Shown piece after piece: positions 45,004 through 58,463 of a DNA stretch of 64,000 bases (within the stretch, counting starts at the first letter, position 1; the number at the start of each line of letters is the position of its first letter). Origin of the DNA: Ophioderma brevispina (lineage: Eukaryota > Echinodermata > Ophiuroidea > Amphilepidida > Ophiodermatidae); the NCBI GenBank assembly GCA_023653785.1, contig JAMKCH010005357.1, forward strand, positions 1-64,000, in the 5' to 3' direction. A model generated the notes under the pieces. The model worked only from the letters and a program-made list of their open reading frames with translations. It was not told where the DNA came from and did not search any database. Both the position numbers and the translations under genes were made by a program.

Positions 45004-48000
45004 CAGCGGTTCGCTAATTGTCACAAACCCCTTCAGGGGCATGCTATCTGGGAAAAAGCAAAGCTTCGAGCATGCCTCCATTTCAATTTTGAATGGGAAT
45101 GCGGTCACTAAAACGGGTTGATCACTCTTCACATGAAGCAAAACTTAAAGAGACAGTACTGTGGTTTTCTCCCAGCCTCGTTTATTGCCCCTTTATACGC
45201 CTTTCTTAAATGGTTAGGTCAGGCAAGAGCTGGCACGATTTAGGCCCCCCTATCTCAACATTGAGCTATGAGCGAGGATGAACATTTAATACTGCCAAAG
45301 GACGGGGACGGACCCCCCCCCCCCCCCCCCCCACCCCCACGGTGGGGGGGTGGTCGGAGGAAAGGGCCTTCTCAGTGAAGTAGTAATATTGGGAAATGCA
45401 TCCGTAAAGCCATTCTGGGAAGAATATGAAAGTGGAGGAAAATCGGGTAGGAGGACCAGAAATTTTGATGGTACATCATGAAAAATAGCCGTTTTTGGAC
45501 GCATCTTCCGATCGGAATGAATTTCCCCTGAACGCGCTTTTGCCCCTCAGATGCTACTTTCTCGGCACGTATGGGTGCCATCTCTAAGGGCGCTGTGAGG
45601 ACCAGCTCCAATAGATATCTAGGGACTTGTTCGTACTCCCTTAAATATGCATGTCCAAGGGTTAAAGCGGTGACGAGTATGTCTAAGGCTGTTCACCCAG
45701 TATCATTGTCACTCAACGTATTTTTGAAATCATCGCCATACAAAAGACTCCATTTTTTCGACACTTTTGAAATCTGTCACCAAAAGACCTATACTTTAGA
45801 AAATGTCGCAAGCAAAAAATCACCCTATTTATGGGCAATTTGGCCGTCTATCACCCAAGAACCAGTGCTTGGCACATTCTCTATCACCGAATGCCCCTTA
45901 TAGCTTTGAAAAGCGCCACAAGCCTAATAGTCCATAAGAATCCATCGATCAGATTTTTGTTCGTTGAACCCATAGTGATGAATTTTCCTAATCACCTTGA
46001 AGGGGATTGTCCCCATAGGATTAGGTATGTTTCGCCCCGAAAAGATGCACGTTAGCGTGTACTGCCCATTTCAAAATGGCCGCAATTAATTGTCTTCATG
46101 TAAACCGCCATTATAATATCATTACAGATAGAAATTATCCACGACTACACGAACCCAAGTTTTTAACTGCCTTAAGAGGGCTTAAACATCTAGGCATCCA
46201 GGATGGCCGCCGCAAGGAGGGCATATTTTGCTAATGAACTTACATGGCAAATTGTGAAATAAGAACATGGGTTGATATTTGGAGCTCAACAGAATTATGG
46301 CATTTTATATTTTACGTACAGGCTTGGTTTTGAAAGATGGCGGTTGATTATATTCGCTTGGAGGGTACGTAAATCAGAGAAGAAAAAGCAGCCCTACTCA
46401 GCTTTCGACGTTAAAAATACACCTTTCAAATTTTACGACCCAATCATTTCCAAGATGTAAAAAAATATTAACGTGGGTATTTGACTCTGTCTAGAGAGTG
46501 CCGTTACAATAGCTGTTACTACTTGGGCCATAGAAACATAGTTAAACTGACTCTATAAGAGTTTATAGGAGGACAAAGCTCATCAACTGATACATAAAAC
46601 AGAGAATCAAGATGCAGTAGCCTATAAGATGATGCCATTCAAAGACAACAACAACATCATTTAAGTAACTTTATAGATTATTGATAGATTATACCTCTTT
46701 GAATATTCCATCATATTACTTCAGTAATAATTACTATATAAGTTCCATGATGGGATAATTGTTCACAATTGCTTTAATTTACATTAAAATTCTCTAATTA
46801 GGCCAAAAGTTATTGTTTTTCAGCTTGTTGTCTTTTCCAAGCTAACTTAAAGGTACATCTTTTTGTTCTTACCGGTAACTTTTATAAAATGCTATGTAAG
46901 TCATAATGACAGGAACGCAACACTTCAACACTGCTTTTCGTGATCCACAGTCTCATCCCCTTGTACTTTTACCCAAAGGAGTGCGATGTTTACCATCAAC
47001 TGACACGTAGCCTAAGTATCGCATGTGCCTAATCCTACTTGCAATTCGATTCACTCTGGAAGAGAAAGTAGGTCATTTTGTAAATTTGTCCGTAAAAGGG
47101 CAAGAAATTAAATGCAGTGGCCTTGGCCTCTGGGGCACCGTGATAAAAACATTGTTGATAACATCAAACCGCCTCATTCAAAAATCAACTGAAATTTTGG
47201 AATTAATCTTTCTTGGGAATCTAATGAACCAAAACAAAAACGAGGTATGTTTTAAGAGCACAAAAGCCAACTTAAAGTGATTTTGAAGTGGCCCTCGCAT
47301 ATCTGAAAATGTACCCTTACTGCTACTTGTTTACTATTTAAAGGGGGCCACTTTAAAATTTTCAGAAAAGGCGTTACCATTTTTTTAAAGCCGGGTGTTT
47401 AAAATCTTTATAATGCATACTAGAGTATTAATTCACCCCTGAAAGAAAAGCCAAAAATTTTATTTTATGTGTATGTAATACAAATGCGCTTAATCATTGC
47501 AATAGTTACATGGTTACTTCCACTTGTCATACGTCGTTTAATTATTTATGATGTGAACTCCACAAAAATATACCACATTAATTGGGATTTAGTATTTTTT
47601 TAAAATTATTTCAATTGACAATTACTTAAAGGGACATAGTGGTATTCAATGGCCAATCTATGTAAACTGATGACATTACAGTGTATTAAGTTTACTGTTT
47701 AACTTACCCGAAACCACAAACTATGGCAAAATTTAATGCAATGACTTTTAATCAATATTTGTTCTTATGGAAAACCTGGTTATGCTTTTCAAACTTCCAA
47801 AGAACAGCAAAGATTTTGCTGGCTATAAATATTTTAAGTCGTCGAGATTTTCAACTCGGTAAGACCTGCTCAACGTGGACCATGCCCATACAGGGAGTTG
47901 TCAATCTGTTGGGAATTTTGTGAAAGTGGGTGCTTTGTAAACACACTTTAATGGAGAGAATTCATAACTTCTTCATTTCTGCTTAATTTGTTCCTTTACC

Positions 48001-51000
48001 GTACTGAACCCCCGGGGGAACCGCGAGGTCCCGGGTCCAACTATGGTTTGGGTAGGGATGTGCCTCCACGACTCGGGAAGTCAGTAGGACCCATAGCTAT
48101 ACCAGAGATGCAAACTTTTAGGCCAATTTAACATTTGCCATTTCACAGCAAAAATTGACATTTTTAAGCAAATTTTGAAATTTTGGCTTCAGATTGAGGA
48201 AATGCGGGGGGGGCGTTTTTAAATTTCCAACAAAGTTCACGAAAATTTTTGAAAACAACGACCCATTGCTTATACCAAAATGTGTCATTGAAAAAAGGGG
48301 TAATTGCTATATACCAGAAGGCTTGAAAATGGGACAGATGTCTGTGGCAAGTCCCTATATGGTCATTTGTGTTGAGAACCCCCCACTTAACTCACGTAGT
48401 TCACTGTCAATAACATTTATTGTCAATGTCTACGACTACATTATAAAATTGCTGTAGTAATCACTATTTGCAAATGGTGATATATCACTTAACTACAATT
48501 TTTGAAGTCCATGGTCCAACTTCTGTGATTGGCAAGTTACGGACCAAGGACAATCACCTGCTAATTTTGTGCAACATTGTCAAACATGACTTGTGGGTGT
48601 GATAAAGAGGATGTAAAATGGTCAACTAATACAAAATACTAAAATACAATTCAATATAACTCGACTAATTACAACCAATGTCAACCTCGACCCACTCACT
48701 TCAAATTGGGCTAATTTTACCCCACTTATAATACCGACTAGGTTCTTAAACACTTTTATCCATAAAAAATTTTGAAAAAAGCAAAACAATTTTCACATTC
48801 AAGTAATATGTGACAAGCTACAAGGTTAGAAGTAATCATGCAAGTTCCCAAGAAATAAACAGGGTTGCATTAACCGGGGCTTCATAGTAAGCAGAGGGTG
48901 TTTTGAACTAACCCCATAATACATTGCAATGTGCCTAATAATGTTCTGTACTAAACACTTGTCAGTAGTTAGGGCAGTTGTAAAGAAGTTTAAGAAGCAA
49001 AAAACCTTGCAGATTCTTTTTTTTTAAAGTACGATGTTTTGTGTGCAGGAAAGGGTGTCGAAAAAGGTCAAGTTTATGTATTAAAATGGGATGTTTGTGG
49101 GCTCACATGCCAGGCCATGCAGGTTATTGATGGAAATGGACCAAAAACTGATGCTTGTGGGATGCGCTAAATATGCTCTCTCTTGGGTAGCTGTGTGTTC
49201 TAAGGCATTTATGATTGATTGAATGAATGAGAATTGGGCTGTTCAAGTGAACACAGTCGAAGGTACAGTTCAGCATATTACTAGTATTATAGTGCGCTTT
49301 TGAACCAAGTGTGAACATTGCATTTGTGAAGGAGCTGCATAAAAATAAGCATATCTTCAGGAGCAATGGTAGGAATGAGTGTAAAGTACACTTGGTACAA
49401 GGAACATGGAACTTTAGACAATGGGGAAGATATTGGTGGGCGAAAAACAATAAACAAAACTACCCTTCGGGCAATAACATAACCATATCTACCTAGATAA
49501 GCATGAAATTACTGCCAACGGGGTTATCAGACTAGGCTGCAAATGCAATGCCGTCTCTAGGCCAGCATTGATAATAATGCATGGCTTTCAGCCTTCACAC
49601 AGAATGCATCAAAATGGTAGGGACAACAGACAATTCAGCATAATCTTGACTACCAACACAAGTCATGCAAAACACAAAAAGACGAACAACATGCCCCAAA
49701 CTCAAAATCTGCTCAGAATTTTCAAAATCACAACATAACTTTTCCAAGAAATGTCATTACTTGGATACCTGCGAGTTTCAAAGAATTGGACACGACATGA
49801 GAGACTAGTTGATGAGAGAACATGGGTTCCTACTCTAATTTGCTACGGGAGAAAATAGCCTATATTATAGGCTAATCATAATAAATGAGGGTGGCTGTAT
49901 TTATTAAGGACTACTCAGTGACGTCATTATGGTGTTTCCAGTAAAAAAAAAAATATGCTTATGAGAAAGTGAAAAAATTGTCCATAGTTTTTTTTTTTTT
50001 GTTTTTGTTTTGTTGGTTTTTTGTTTGTGGTATTTGAGGAAAATTTTAAATAGGTACCTAAGTGTCTTTGGAGAACATTCAAGTGCATCTTGTTCTGACT
50101 TGTACCAAGGCTCCTGTCCTCTCTCTCTACTGACTAGATAGCTTCCTTCCAGCGCAAACTAGTGTTGAGGATCTGCAATTATCCAGAAGTACGAGAGAAA
50201 AATGCGGGGAAAGGAAAATGTTATCAATAGGTTTCGTAGATTCTATTATGTCAAAAAAGATGTGCAGGGTGTTTCTTCTTGATTTTAAGTCCCCGGAGCG
50301 GGGATAACTGCCGCCATCATGAGTTATGATCATCGGGTCAGCAATACACCAATGTCAGTAAATCTTTTTGTGCTCTAAAAATAATTACTCGCATTCAAAC
50401 CCCATCGATTGCAAGTTATGTACATTTAACAAAAATGCCTCTACCGGCGGCCATCTTGCGCACTTAAATGTTTTTAAACCATTCAGGAGGTTAAAATTAT
50501 TGCGTTTAGTCCTGGATAAAATTTTATCAATAATTACAATACAATAGTCAGTTGTCATAAAAACAATGGTGGCCCATTTTTTGAAATAGGCCAGTACTCG
50601 AGAATTGTGCACTTTTGGGCGGAGGAAACATGACCTAATCTAGTTCAGGGGGACACCCCATTCAAGGTGACTCATATCTTGGAAAATAATCACAGGTGGG
50701 TGGCTGAACACAAACGCGCAATTTTAAGCACAATCCGTACAGAAACTGGATTATGGACTAAAAAGCTTAAACCCATATTTTCATACGGTCGGTTGTTCAC
50801 GATCGACGGATGGTTTAAAATTTCATTTTGTTTTAAGTGCGCTTTTGTGCAAAATTAAAATGACACAAATAATAATTTGAAAGATTGTGATAACAATAAT
50901 CAGTGGTAAATAGGGCCTATTGTGCAATTCTTGCTCCTTTCGGCACAGAGCTACAGATGGTGGAATTCTGTATAGGCCTACACTTCTCCGATTTACTAGT

Positions 51001-51029
51001 GCCATCTGCATGTTCCATATCTGTTCCCT
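45004..51029. other. 6-kb stretch with no gene recognised
   Basis: No protein family motif, tRNA or rRNA. Items seen: a run of 20 C at 45313-45332, followed by CCCCAC-GGTGGGG that can fold back; a GC-rich patch CCCCCGGGGGAACCGCGAGG near 48009; and T-rich low complexity at 49988-50040. TTAAAGG-type words near 46846, 47337 and 47631 could be MITE ends, though I could not find their partners. All reading frames are under about 110 codons, with overlapping rivals. Confidence 0.5.
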
Positions 51030-51355
51030 CAGTGGCGGCGCAAGACTTCTTGTGTCGGGAGGGGGAGATTTCGGGATAGGGGGTGTGAAAGAAGCTAAAT
51101 TTTTTGGGGAAACCAAAATTTGCAGAGTGTTAACCCAATTTAGACTCCCAAGGTGCTGTTTTCCCAAAATTTGGTGATTTTGGCCCCCAAATCACGAGTT
51201 TTGCCAAAGACTATTATTTTTTTGGCAGGGGGAGGGGGCGACTGTTGGGCCGGGGTGGGTGGTTCGGGCTTGGCAGTGGGTGGTAGGTGTACTGGGAAAA
51301 AGAAAAAAAATGCCACTTCATCCCCCGTCCCCATGCTCATCCTGCAACGCCACTG
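51030..51355. mobile_element. hAT-like MITE, CAGTGGCG ends, in a partial tandem duplication
   Basis: Starts CAGTGGCGGCGCAAG and ends AACGCCACTG, an 8-bp inverted terminal match typical of CAGNGGCG hAT-like elements. The interior has GGTGATTTTGGCCCCCAAAT and a G-rich part. The left flank with its start (GCATGTTCCATATCTGTTCC then AGTGGCGGCGCAA) is nearly repeated at 51393-51435, 387 bp away. A second broken copy therefore begins right after the first. Confidence 0.75.
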
Positions 51356-51435
51356 CTATAGGCCCACCTTTCCTCCATTCCTGTTGCACATTTGCATGTT
51401 CTATTCTGTTCCTCTGATAGTGGCAGCGCAATACT

Positions 51436-52571
51436 TCTTTTTTCGGGTCGGGTGGGGGTGTTATGACGTCTTGTGGACGCCCAAGGTCAGAAATATCCAG
51501 TTCATAACACAAATAAATGAGCCTTTGCACAAAATGATTAAATGTTATATAAATAAAACAGATTTTCATGATTTGTAATTAGTTCAAGAAGACTTTGGTA
51601 ATGGGTCCAAAACAACAGACATATACAAAATTCGTTAAGATTACTTATGGTATACTAGTGTCCTGTGTTGAAAGCGTTGCAGTTCAACGAATATATGTCC
51701 TCACAGATAAACGCCAAAATGTACAGCGCCCAAGTAATCATACAACATCAGGTAATAATTCCAAGGGAATCTCTCAGTCCTGAAGGTAAACTTGGTCCAG
51801 CAGTTAAAGACGACGGGGCTTTCCCTCGACAGAAATAATGCGTCACAATAATAAAATCCAGGTAAGTAATATACCACCATCAGGCGGTCGCTATGTACCT
51901 CATATAGGACCACAATTTAGAATCCCCTCTTTGTATTCCGAAAAATGAAGCTCTTTGGATTAAAAGAAGAACAGCAGACAATTTATGCTATCAAGCTCCG
52001 GTTTGTGGCATCCAAAATATTTAAATCCTTTGGCACTAGATGTAGAACTCATTATCCATTATTATTGTAGAGTAAAACTAGCGATAATTATACTGTATAG
52101 CACCAGAGCTCTAGTTCAGCGCCTCTGATTACAACTGCTCGCCGCAGTCCTTCAGTCACAACTACTTATTTATCTTCACAAAGCTAGATTTCCCGTGTCT
52201 AACAATAATCATAAATCATTTCAGGCATTAAACATAACCTGCACTCATCAAATCAGATTTCACAATCTTAAATTACATCACTTCATAGATATAACTTTGT
52301 GGGGGAATTCCTAGGTTCTGCAATATTTTGATCCAAAAGCAAATAAAATAAACAAGTTTCTAAGTTTTACATCTTGGGGAATTCCCGACTTCCCCTATTG
52401 TGCAACTAAAAAACAGGTTGCATTTCGTTTGCAAAAACAACGCTAGGGAATCACCTTTCTCTCTTTTATAGTAAACAAAGGTCTCTTCCCATGAGAAATT
52501 TTTCTCAATAAAAATGAGAAAGGGAAAGATAAATAAATTTTTAAAAGTTAATCAGAAAAATGAGGCAATAT
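51436..52571. other. No gene recognised
   Basis: AT-rich. No motif or clear repeat found. Confidence 0.45.
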
Positions 52572-52800
52572 AACAGGGGTGTAAATTTCGGGAGGGGTTC
52601 GGGAAAAGGATTTTAACCAATTTGGTCCCAAATTGCTGTTTTTGCACAAATTTGGTGATTTTTGGCCCCAAAATCACTATTTGCCCAAAGATGCCATGCA
52701 TATATTTTTACTGGCGGGGGAGGGGGGGGGGGGGAGTGGGGGGGGGGAGAGACTTTTCTGGCAGGTGGGGAACTGCTCACCCTGGCACCGCCACCGTCTG
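52572..52800. mobile_element. hAT-like MITE related to 51030-51355, fragment
   Basis: Internal part matches that element: ACCAATTTGGTCCCAAATTG, GGTGATTTTTGGCCCCAAAA, TTTGCCCAAAGA, then a GGGGGAGGGG tract with 13 G. It ends near ACCGCCACCG. The clean CAGTGGCG start is absent; the left end reads AGGGGTGTAAATTTCGGGAG. Confidence 0.65.
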
Positions 52801-53244
52801 GGAGCAACATCCCTAGCTATTCTATACGCCAATGGACCAAGTTATAAAATGGATGTAAATAAAAAGGTATTTGGTTTCCGGGGTTTGGGGCTTGACCCAG
52901 GTATTAAATTGGAACGATTTGGTGTCTTTCCACTTTGGCATTCACCAATCCTCTTGAATTTCGTGCTCAAAAAAATTGTCCTTGCCCACACACTGAAATT
53001 TTTTTGTCGTTATTGGTCATTTTTAGTCACTGACAAATGACATGTCAAACTAAATGTCAATTCCCATACTTTTCATTTTGACTACTAATTCGATAATCAA
53101 CATATAATTTGTCTACACTCTACTTTAATTGTAATGCACTATAAATGACAATTAACGACAATTTCGTTTCATAAATTTGTCATGCAAATTTTAAAAGTGA
53201 AATTTTATCTGTGATGATAAAAATTATTTTGAAAGCTAATATTG
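52801..53244. other. No gene recognised
   Basis: AT-rich flank of the M2 element with only short random frames. Confidence 0.45.
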
Positions 53245-53591
53245 TTAAAGGTGGGTGTTCCGATTTTCTGTGTATTGTGTTCTCTACTTGATATTAGCTG
53301 TGCTGGCACTTGCATACACACACCCCATCAGTACCGTGGGCAACAACTTGCTGTTTTGATGGAACGCAATAATGCATTTTTCAAAGCCCCTATTCATACT
53401 GTGCTAATATTGGTTGTTAACCACGAAAACAGTGGTTTTTTGTTTATATCTGAGGAATGAAATGGATTTGAGGGCTCAAATTTCAGGACGACAATGAGAA
53501 AAATACGGCCTTTCATCTGATATCAAAATCGATACTACTTCCGGGTAAAATCAAAGGGGGTCCCAAAGACGATCGAACACGAAACCTTTAA
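53245..53591 (+). mobile_element. MITE family M2, copy 2
   Basis: About 347 bp, TTAAAGGTGGGTGTTC...GAACACGAAACCTTTAA, so the ends also pair as inverted repeats (TTAAAGGT..GTTC). Collinear with the inverted copy at 37062-37410. Confidence 0.82.
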
Positions 53592-53714
53592 TTGAACATT
53601 ATGAAAACATTTTTACTTTATTTTTTTAATGATCAAAAAATTCAATTGCCATGACAAATTTTTAATTTGTCAAGTAATACGCCTTTCCGTGAAATGAATG
53701 TTTTCAGTGCATGG

Positions 53715-54051
53715 CAGCGGCGTAAATTTCTTTTTGACATTGGGGATGGGGTTTGATGAAAATTTGTGATGAAACAGGGTTTGCTGAAAAGATTCATTAC
53801 TAGCATATATGCGCGCAAAGCGCGCCAAAATGTTCCATTAAAGCCTAAAAAAAATTGTTAAATGTAATTGTAAATTGGACAAAATGCGCGCGAAATTTAC
53901 CATTTTTAACTATTATGCTAAAAATTAGTTATTTTGGTAAAAATACATGAACGGCCGCACCTGGTGGGCTGATCGTATTACCAGCCACCCTTATCCAAAA
54001 TATATTGGGGAGATTATATCCCCCTCCATCCCCCCGGGATTTACGCCTATG
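53715..54051. mobile_element. hAT-like MITE with exact 8-bp target duplication
   Basis: 337-bp element flanked on both sides by GTGCATGG (53707-53714 and 54052-54059). Ends are CAGCGGCGTAAATTTC and GGGATTTACGCCTATG, imperfect inverted repeats with a GGCGTAAAT core. An 8-bp duplication with these ends fits hAT transposition. The centre has GCGCGCAAAGCGCGCC. No transposase. Confidence 0.9.
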
Positions 54052-54204
54052 GTGCATGGACAAAGATGAAAATATCATTCAAACATAACGCACGTGTTAA
54101 ACACCTTTTGAACGGGCTTTTTGAATGACCCATAAAAAGTATGTCATGTCTTTGATGAACCTTAGTTTAAATTGCCGCTTTTTAACTGCTTCACTTGTAA
54201 ATGC

Positions 54205-54790
54205 CTCCCTGCCGCCGGCCGGCTTATCACAGGATGCCTCCGTCCACCACCAACGGAAAACTTATACATCCTAGCAGGAATTGCTCCACCAGACATCCGT
54301 CGAAGCGTAGCGAGCATGCAAGAGCGTAGCGGCCATTATCTAATTTGAAGCACCATATGACTGGAGTATACCTCTGCCACCCGCCTTTAAAATCCAGAGA
54401 TAGTTTTCTTAAGCAGTCCAACCCTCTTGAAAACAGTCTCTAAGGAGGAAAAGAGAGTCGCCTTGTTGGAAAGAAAGACTTGCCATCAACCAAGTAACAT
54501 CTATCGGTATTGAACCTGGTGAGCATCTCCCACACGCGTGACTGACTCCTCATGGGCTTAATGGGCGATGCCTCAACAGATTTAGAACTAGAACTGGCCG
54601 ATCTAAGTTTTCCTTGCAGAGTTGGGGCTATCTGGAAGAAGATCAGGATACTACCTGTGGTTGTGGAACAGCACCACCGACATGGAACATCTTTGGTCTG
54701 CCCATTGCTGCTCATCAATGCACAAACAATGACCTTTCGGAATTCAGTTAAGCAGCCAGACATTTTACCCATCTCTGGCTGGATCATATT
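54205..54790 (+). pseudogene. LINE ORF2 C-terminal fragment
   Basis: 3' part of a non-LTR retrotransposon protein. LYILAGIAPPDIRRSVAS (about 54260-54315) is the conserved segment after the RT domain in this LINE type. NRFRTRTGRSKFSLQSWGYL (from 54575) and TTCGCGTAPPTWNIFGLP (from about 54653) match the 'LNRLRTG.G...LHKWG' and 'C.CG...QTM.H...CP' regions at the very C-terminus, with HQCTNNDLSE after it. At least one frame change lies between the first and second blocks. Typical 5' truncation: no RT or endonuclease upstream. Family resemblance to the fragment at 1-510 is an inference from the protein type. Confidence 0.85.
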
Positions 54791-57700
54791 TGAGAACCAC
54801 AGTGTATTGGGACACGAAAGAATAATTTGTATAATAAGTCATGCATGACTGTAATCGATTTTTAATTTTTCTTAGGTTAATGCACAAAAATATTCACTTT
54901 TTTACCCAATTTGGCCCTTTCGTGAGCCGGCACATTGTATTACGTGTCTGAAATGCTATTTCTCAATTTATCAACAACGGCAAATATCCGGCAAAATATA
55001 TATTTTTATTGGTGTTGTACGAAAATTTTAAGGTAACAATTATCAAAATCCCTGCAAAAATCATTTGATTGCCTTCACACACTATATACCCACTGTGGGA
55101 CATTTGAATGAACATAAATGAAAATGCAAACCTCGAGGACATCTCGTCGTGGGTCTGCATACTGTCCGAATTCAGCATAAATGCTAGTTCTGAGAAAACG
55201 GCGTTTGAAAGTTGAGTTACTTATGATGCGTGGCTTACAATGAAATAAAAGGAATGGCTATTTAATTAAAAAGTGTCTGTTAAAGACATGAATGGTACTA
55301 CTGACACATATAAAAATGGTTTTCTTATTCCAAATGGCCACTGAATGTGATTTGACATTTTGTCAAACCCCAACTGTTTGATTCGCTGTGTTCTAAGGAG
55401 TCGAATATGTATTCGACTGCATGAAACCTGTTGATTTCTAATGTTGGTATAGTTAGATTACTATAGGCTACAAGGTTTTTACTATTTTAAAATGATGATG
55501 AGACGATGATGCCACGATGATAAGAAAACATGGCGGGTTTTGTGATGATGGGTGGCAATACGATGAAATAATGAAACATCGATCTTAACACGATAATGAT
55601 GTCCTGATCGATTATGATGATTATGATGAATATACCTAAACGCTGGCGATGTAGATGATGACGATGACACGTCCTATTGCATGTGTGTTTATGTAATGTA
55701 TTCTTTAAAGACACTAGCCAGTGATTTTAAAATATTTGAAAAATGTGCAGAATAGCTTCAAAGTAAGGATAAGTCTGTAATAAATTTCTCATAGTTTATT
55801 AACCTTTTCCAGCTGTAGAATTGACAGAAAAGGAAGAAAATGGTAGTGTTCCAAGATAACTTTTCTCCATTCAATTACTCGTTGTAGTAAGTGTCCGACG
55901 GACAGTAGGACTAAAATCTCCGATTCTGTCCGTTATTATGTTTCTCTGGTCTTATCATTTGGCAGTGTATGTTAGGATACCTGTACTTGTTACATACTGT
56001 TAAAAATTGATTTTTGATGATTTTTTCGATTTGCTGAGTTAAGGAAATCACTGATAGTGTCTTTAATTAGTCGCTTGAATGATTTTTAAAACTCATTTTT
56101 GCAGAAAAAAAACATAAATTTCAGGTGTAAATACTTAGAAAGAACACAACCTTGTAGTGCATGTTTATATAAAAAATTATAAATATATAGTATGGCAATT
56201 TTTCAAAAACACAAAAACTATTTGCTAAACTGTTTCAAAATTTTGAGCTCAGAAAATATAATGTAACTGGAATGTTTTCTACTCAAAAGGTTTTATACAA
56301 CTTTATAAAACAACCATATATTTTTCTCGTTTTCTACATTCAAATTAATATATATTTCCCATCTTTTAAAGTAATGTACACCCTAAAATATATACCAAAC
56401 TTGAAACAATCAACAGTTAAATGGGTATTTACTCAATAGTAAAATCTAACATAATCTAAACATTTTTTTTCCTGAAAGGCAAGTTTTTGCCGGAATAATA
56501 CAAGTTAACCATCAAAGAAAATCAACTTTCACAATATGTTTTCCAATTCTATTTTTGTACAAAAACCAACGGTTTACTTAGTGGTGGGGTGGGTAAACAC
56601 CCTCGAAAATTCATTATTATAAAGCCAATATAATGATTTCGATGTTGGTAACGCCAACCATGTTATAGCTTTGGTATTTCCGTTTTCTATTGCTTCCCAA
56701 CAACCTAGTATGGACAATGACGTCAAGTTCCAAGTTGGCAAAATTGGTCATTTCCACAGACACACATCTAGAGTATAAGAAAAAATGAAATTTCATCCAT
56801 ACAAAAAAGGTAGGAATATTGGATTTCATGCGGGTTTGGGCCCATAAGGTAGTGTCACTTAGGCACTTTAGGGGTGTGTCACCCATATTTTGTACATTCC
56901 TAGTTTATTCCAAGTTTTGACCTTACTATTCTTCTGTAAATCATGCCAAAGGCAATTTCACTGAGGGGATTGCTGGATAATTCATTCAAAATCATTTTGT
57001 CTTTCAAAACCACTCTTAAATTTTATGTCTAACTAATTTGATTCACACCTTTTGCGAACTTCTTTTCGACAAGCAAATCTCACTTTGAATTTCTCCCAGT
57101 TGCTAATTTTGCAATATAATGCTCTAATTAATTTAGAACTCACATTGATGCTAAAATTCAGCTATCAAAATATTATACACTCAATGGTGCAACAGTTTTC
57201 AGCTATTATCTGAGAGTGCTACGGTTAATTTGTAAATTCAGGTGTCCTAGGTAGTGTCGCCTTAGGGAACTTTGGGGTTAGTGTCACCCCCACCCAAATT
57301 ATGTTATGCTATTCAGGTCCAGTAGTGTCAATTAGGAAACTTGGGTTAGTGTCACCTATTTTGTATAGGCCTATTTTATATCATTGCCCACAGGTACTTA
57401 GTGTCACTGGGGGAGGAATTCTAGTAGTGGTCACCGTCACACCCGTCCCAATGTTTGTTATTTCACCTCTTATATTCAAAAATTATAACTCCTTGCTCTG
57501 CTGAGCCTCCTAGATATTTTGTCACATGTGGTATATTGTAACTTAATAAAGATGAAGCCTATATTGATGGCTGACACGTGCCGCACATCTTTGTTGGCGC
57601 CTAATTTTCAATCTGTCTGGTGTGGGGGTAATGCTATGGCATCATGCAAACATGATTTTTTCTCAAAAATGATTTCGTGTCCTCCTAGATAAGAGAAATG

Positions 57701-58288
57701 GGATAAAAAGCAATTAAACATAACTGGGCTAGGGATGACCTAAAATATTGCCACTAGCATGATGGTAACTTGTTTTGAAGGTGGTTTGGTGCACAAGTGG
57801 CATAAAGATTTTTGTTTTCGTTTCTTGACTAATAATAGAACGTGTAGAGATCCTCATTTGGAATTTTTAAAGAACCTTGTGTTTATCATATCGTCAAACG
57901 ATTTCATTAACAATGGTGGTTAAATAAAATTACGGATATACCTGCACATGACTAATTACCTTTTTCCTTTTGAATAAGTAGTAAGATCCCCTCTAAATGA
58001 ATGTTTCCACCGTGTGTCCTGCAGAACCATCTCCATAAATAAACAAGAAAACATTCAACTTCAAACCATATATTCAGTCACAAATATTATTGTTTTCAAA
58101 GGGCGGAGCATAAGTTTGGACATTTGTAATTTATAACTATTTTCACTTGTAAAAGGCATCTCGGTAAACTTTCCAGTTGGCATCAACAACTCATCACCGG
58201 TTAATGCACCATTGTCACCAGAACAGATCATCAGTCGGCTTGAGATGTGTCCAACGATAGGGGTTGGGTATTTGTGACCCACTTTTTA
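54791..58288. other. No gene recognised; ATG-rich patch and a three-copy motif
   Basis: AT-rich. At 55490-55665 GATGAT-type trinucleotides recur (microsatellite-like). A 45-50-bp motif, GTAGTGTCACTTAGGCACTT then GGGGT..GTGTCACC, occurs at 56850-56898 and, diverged, at 57251-57290 and 57323-57360. No coding support. Confidence 0.5.
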
Positions 58289-58463
58289 GGGTGTTTCCAT
58301 AATGTGACAAACCCTTTTCTGACACCCTTGAAATTCGGAAACCTTCACGGAAACAATAAGCCACACGGTTTATGTGGTTGGTTTATTCCGTTAAGGTTTC
58401 CGAATTCATAGGTGTGTCACAAAAGTATGTCCAGCACAGGGGTGTCACCTTATGGAAACACCC
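58289..58463. mobile_element. Palindromic element, GGGTGTTTCCATAA ends
   Basis: About 175 bp with ends GGGTGTTTCCATAATGTGAC / GTCACCTTATGGAAACACCC. Inner arms are AATTCGGAAACCTT.ACGGAA / TTCCGTTAAGGTTTCCGAAT. Almost the whole element can fold into a single stem. Confidence 0.85.

Noticed and set aside
45313..45350. C-run followed by GGTGGGGGGG as a G-quadruplex or i-motif regulatory site
   Set aside because: Folding is possible, but nothing around it suggests a promoter; homopolymer length is also unreliable.
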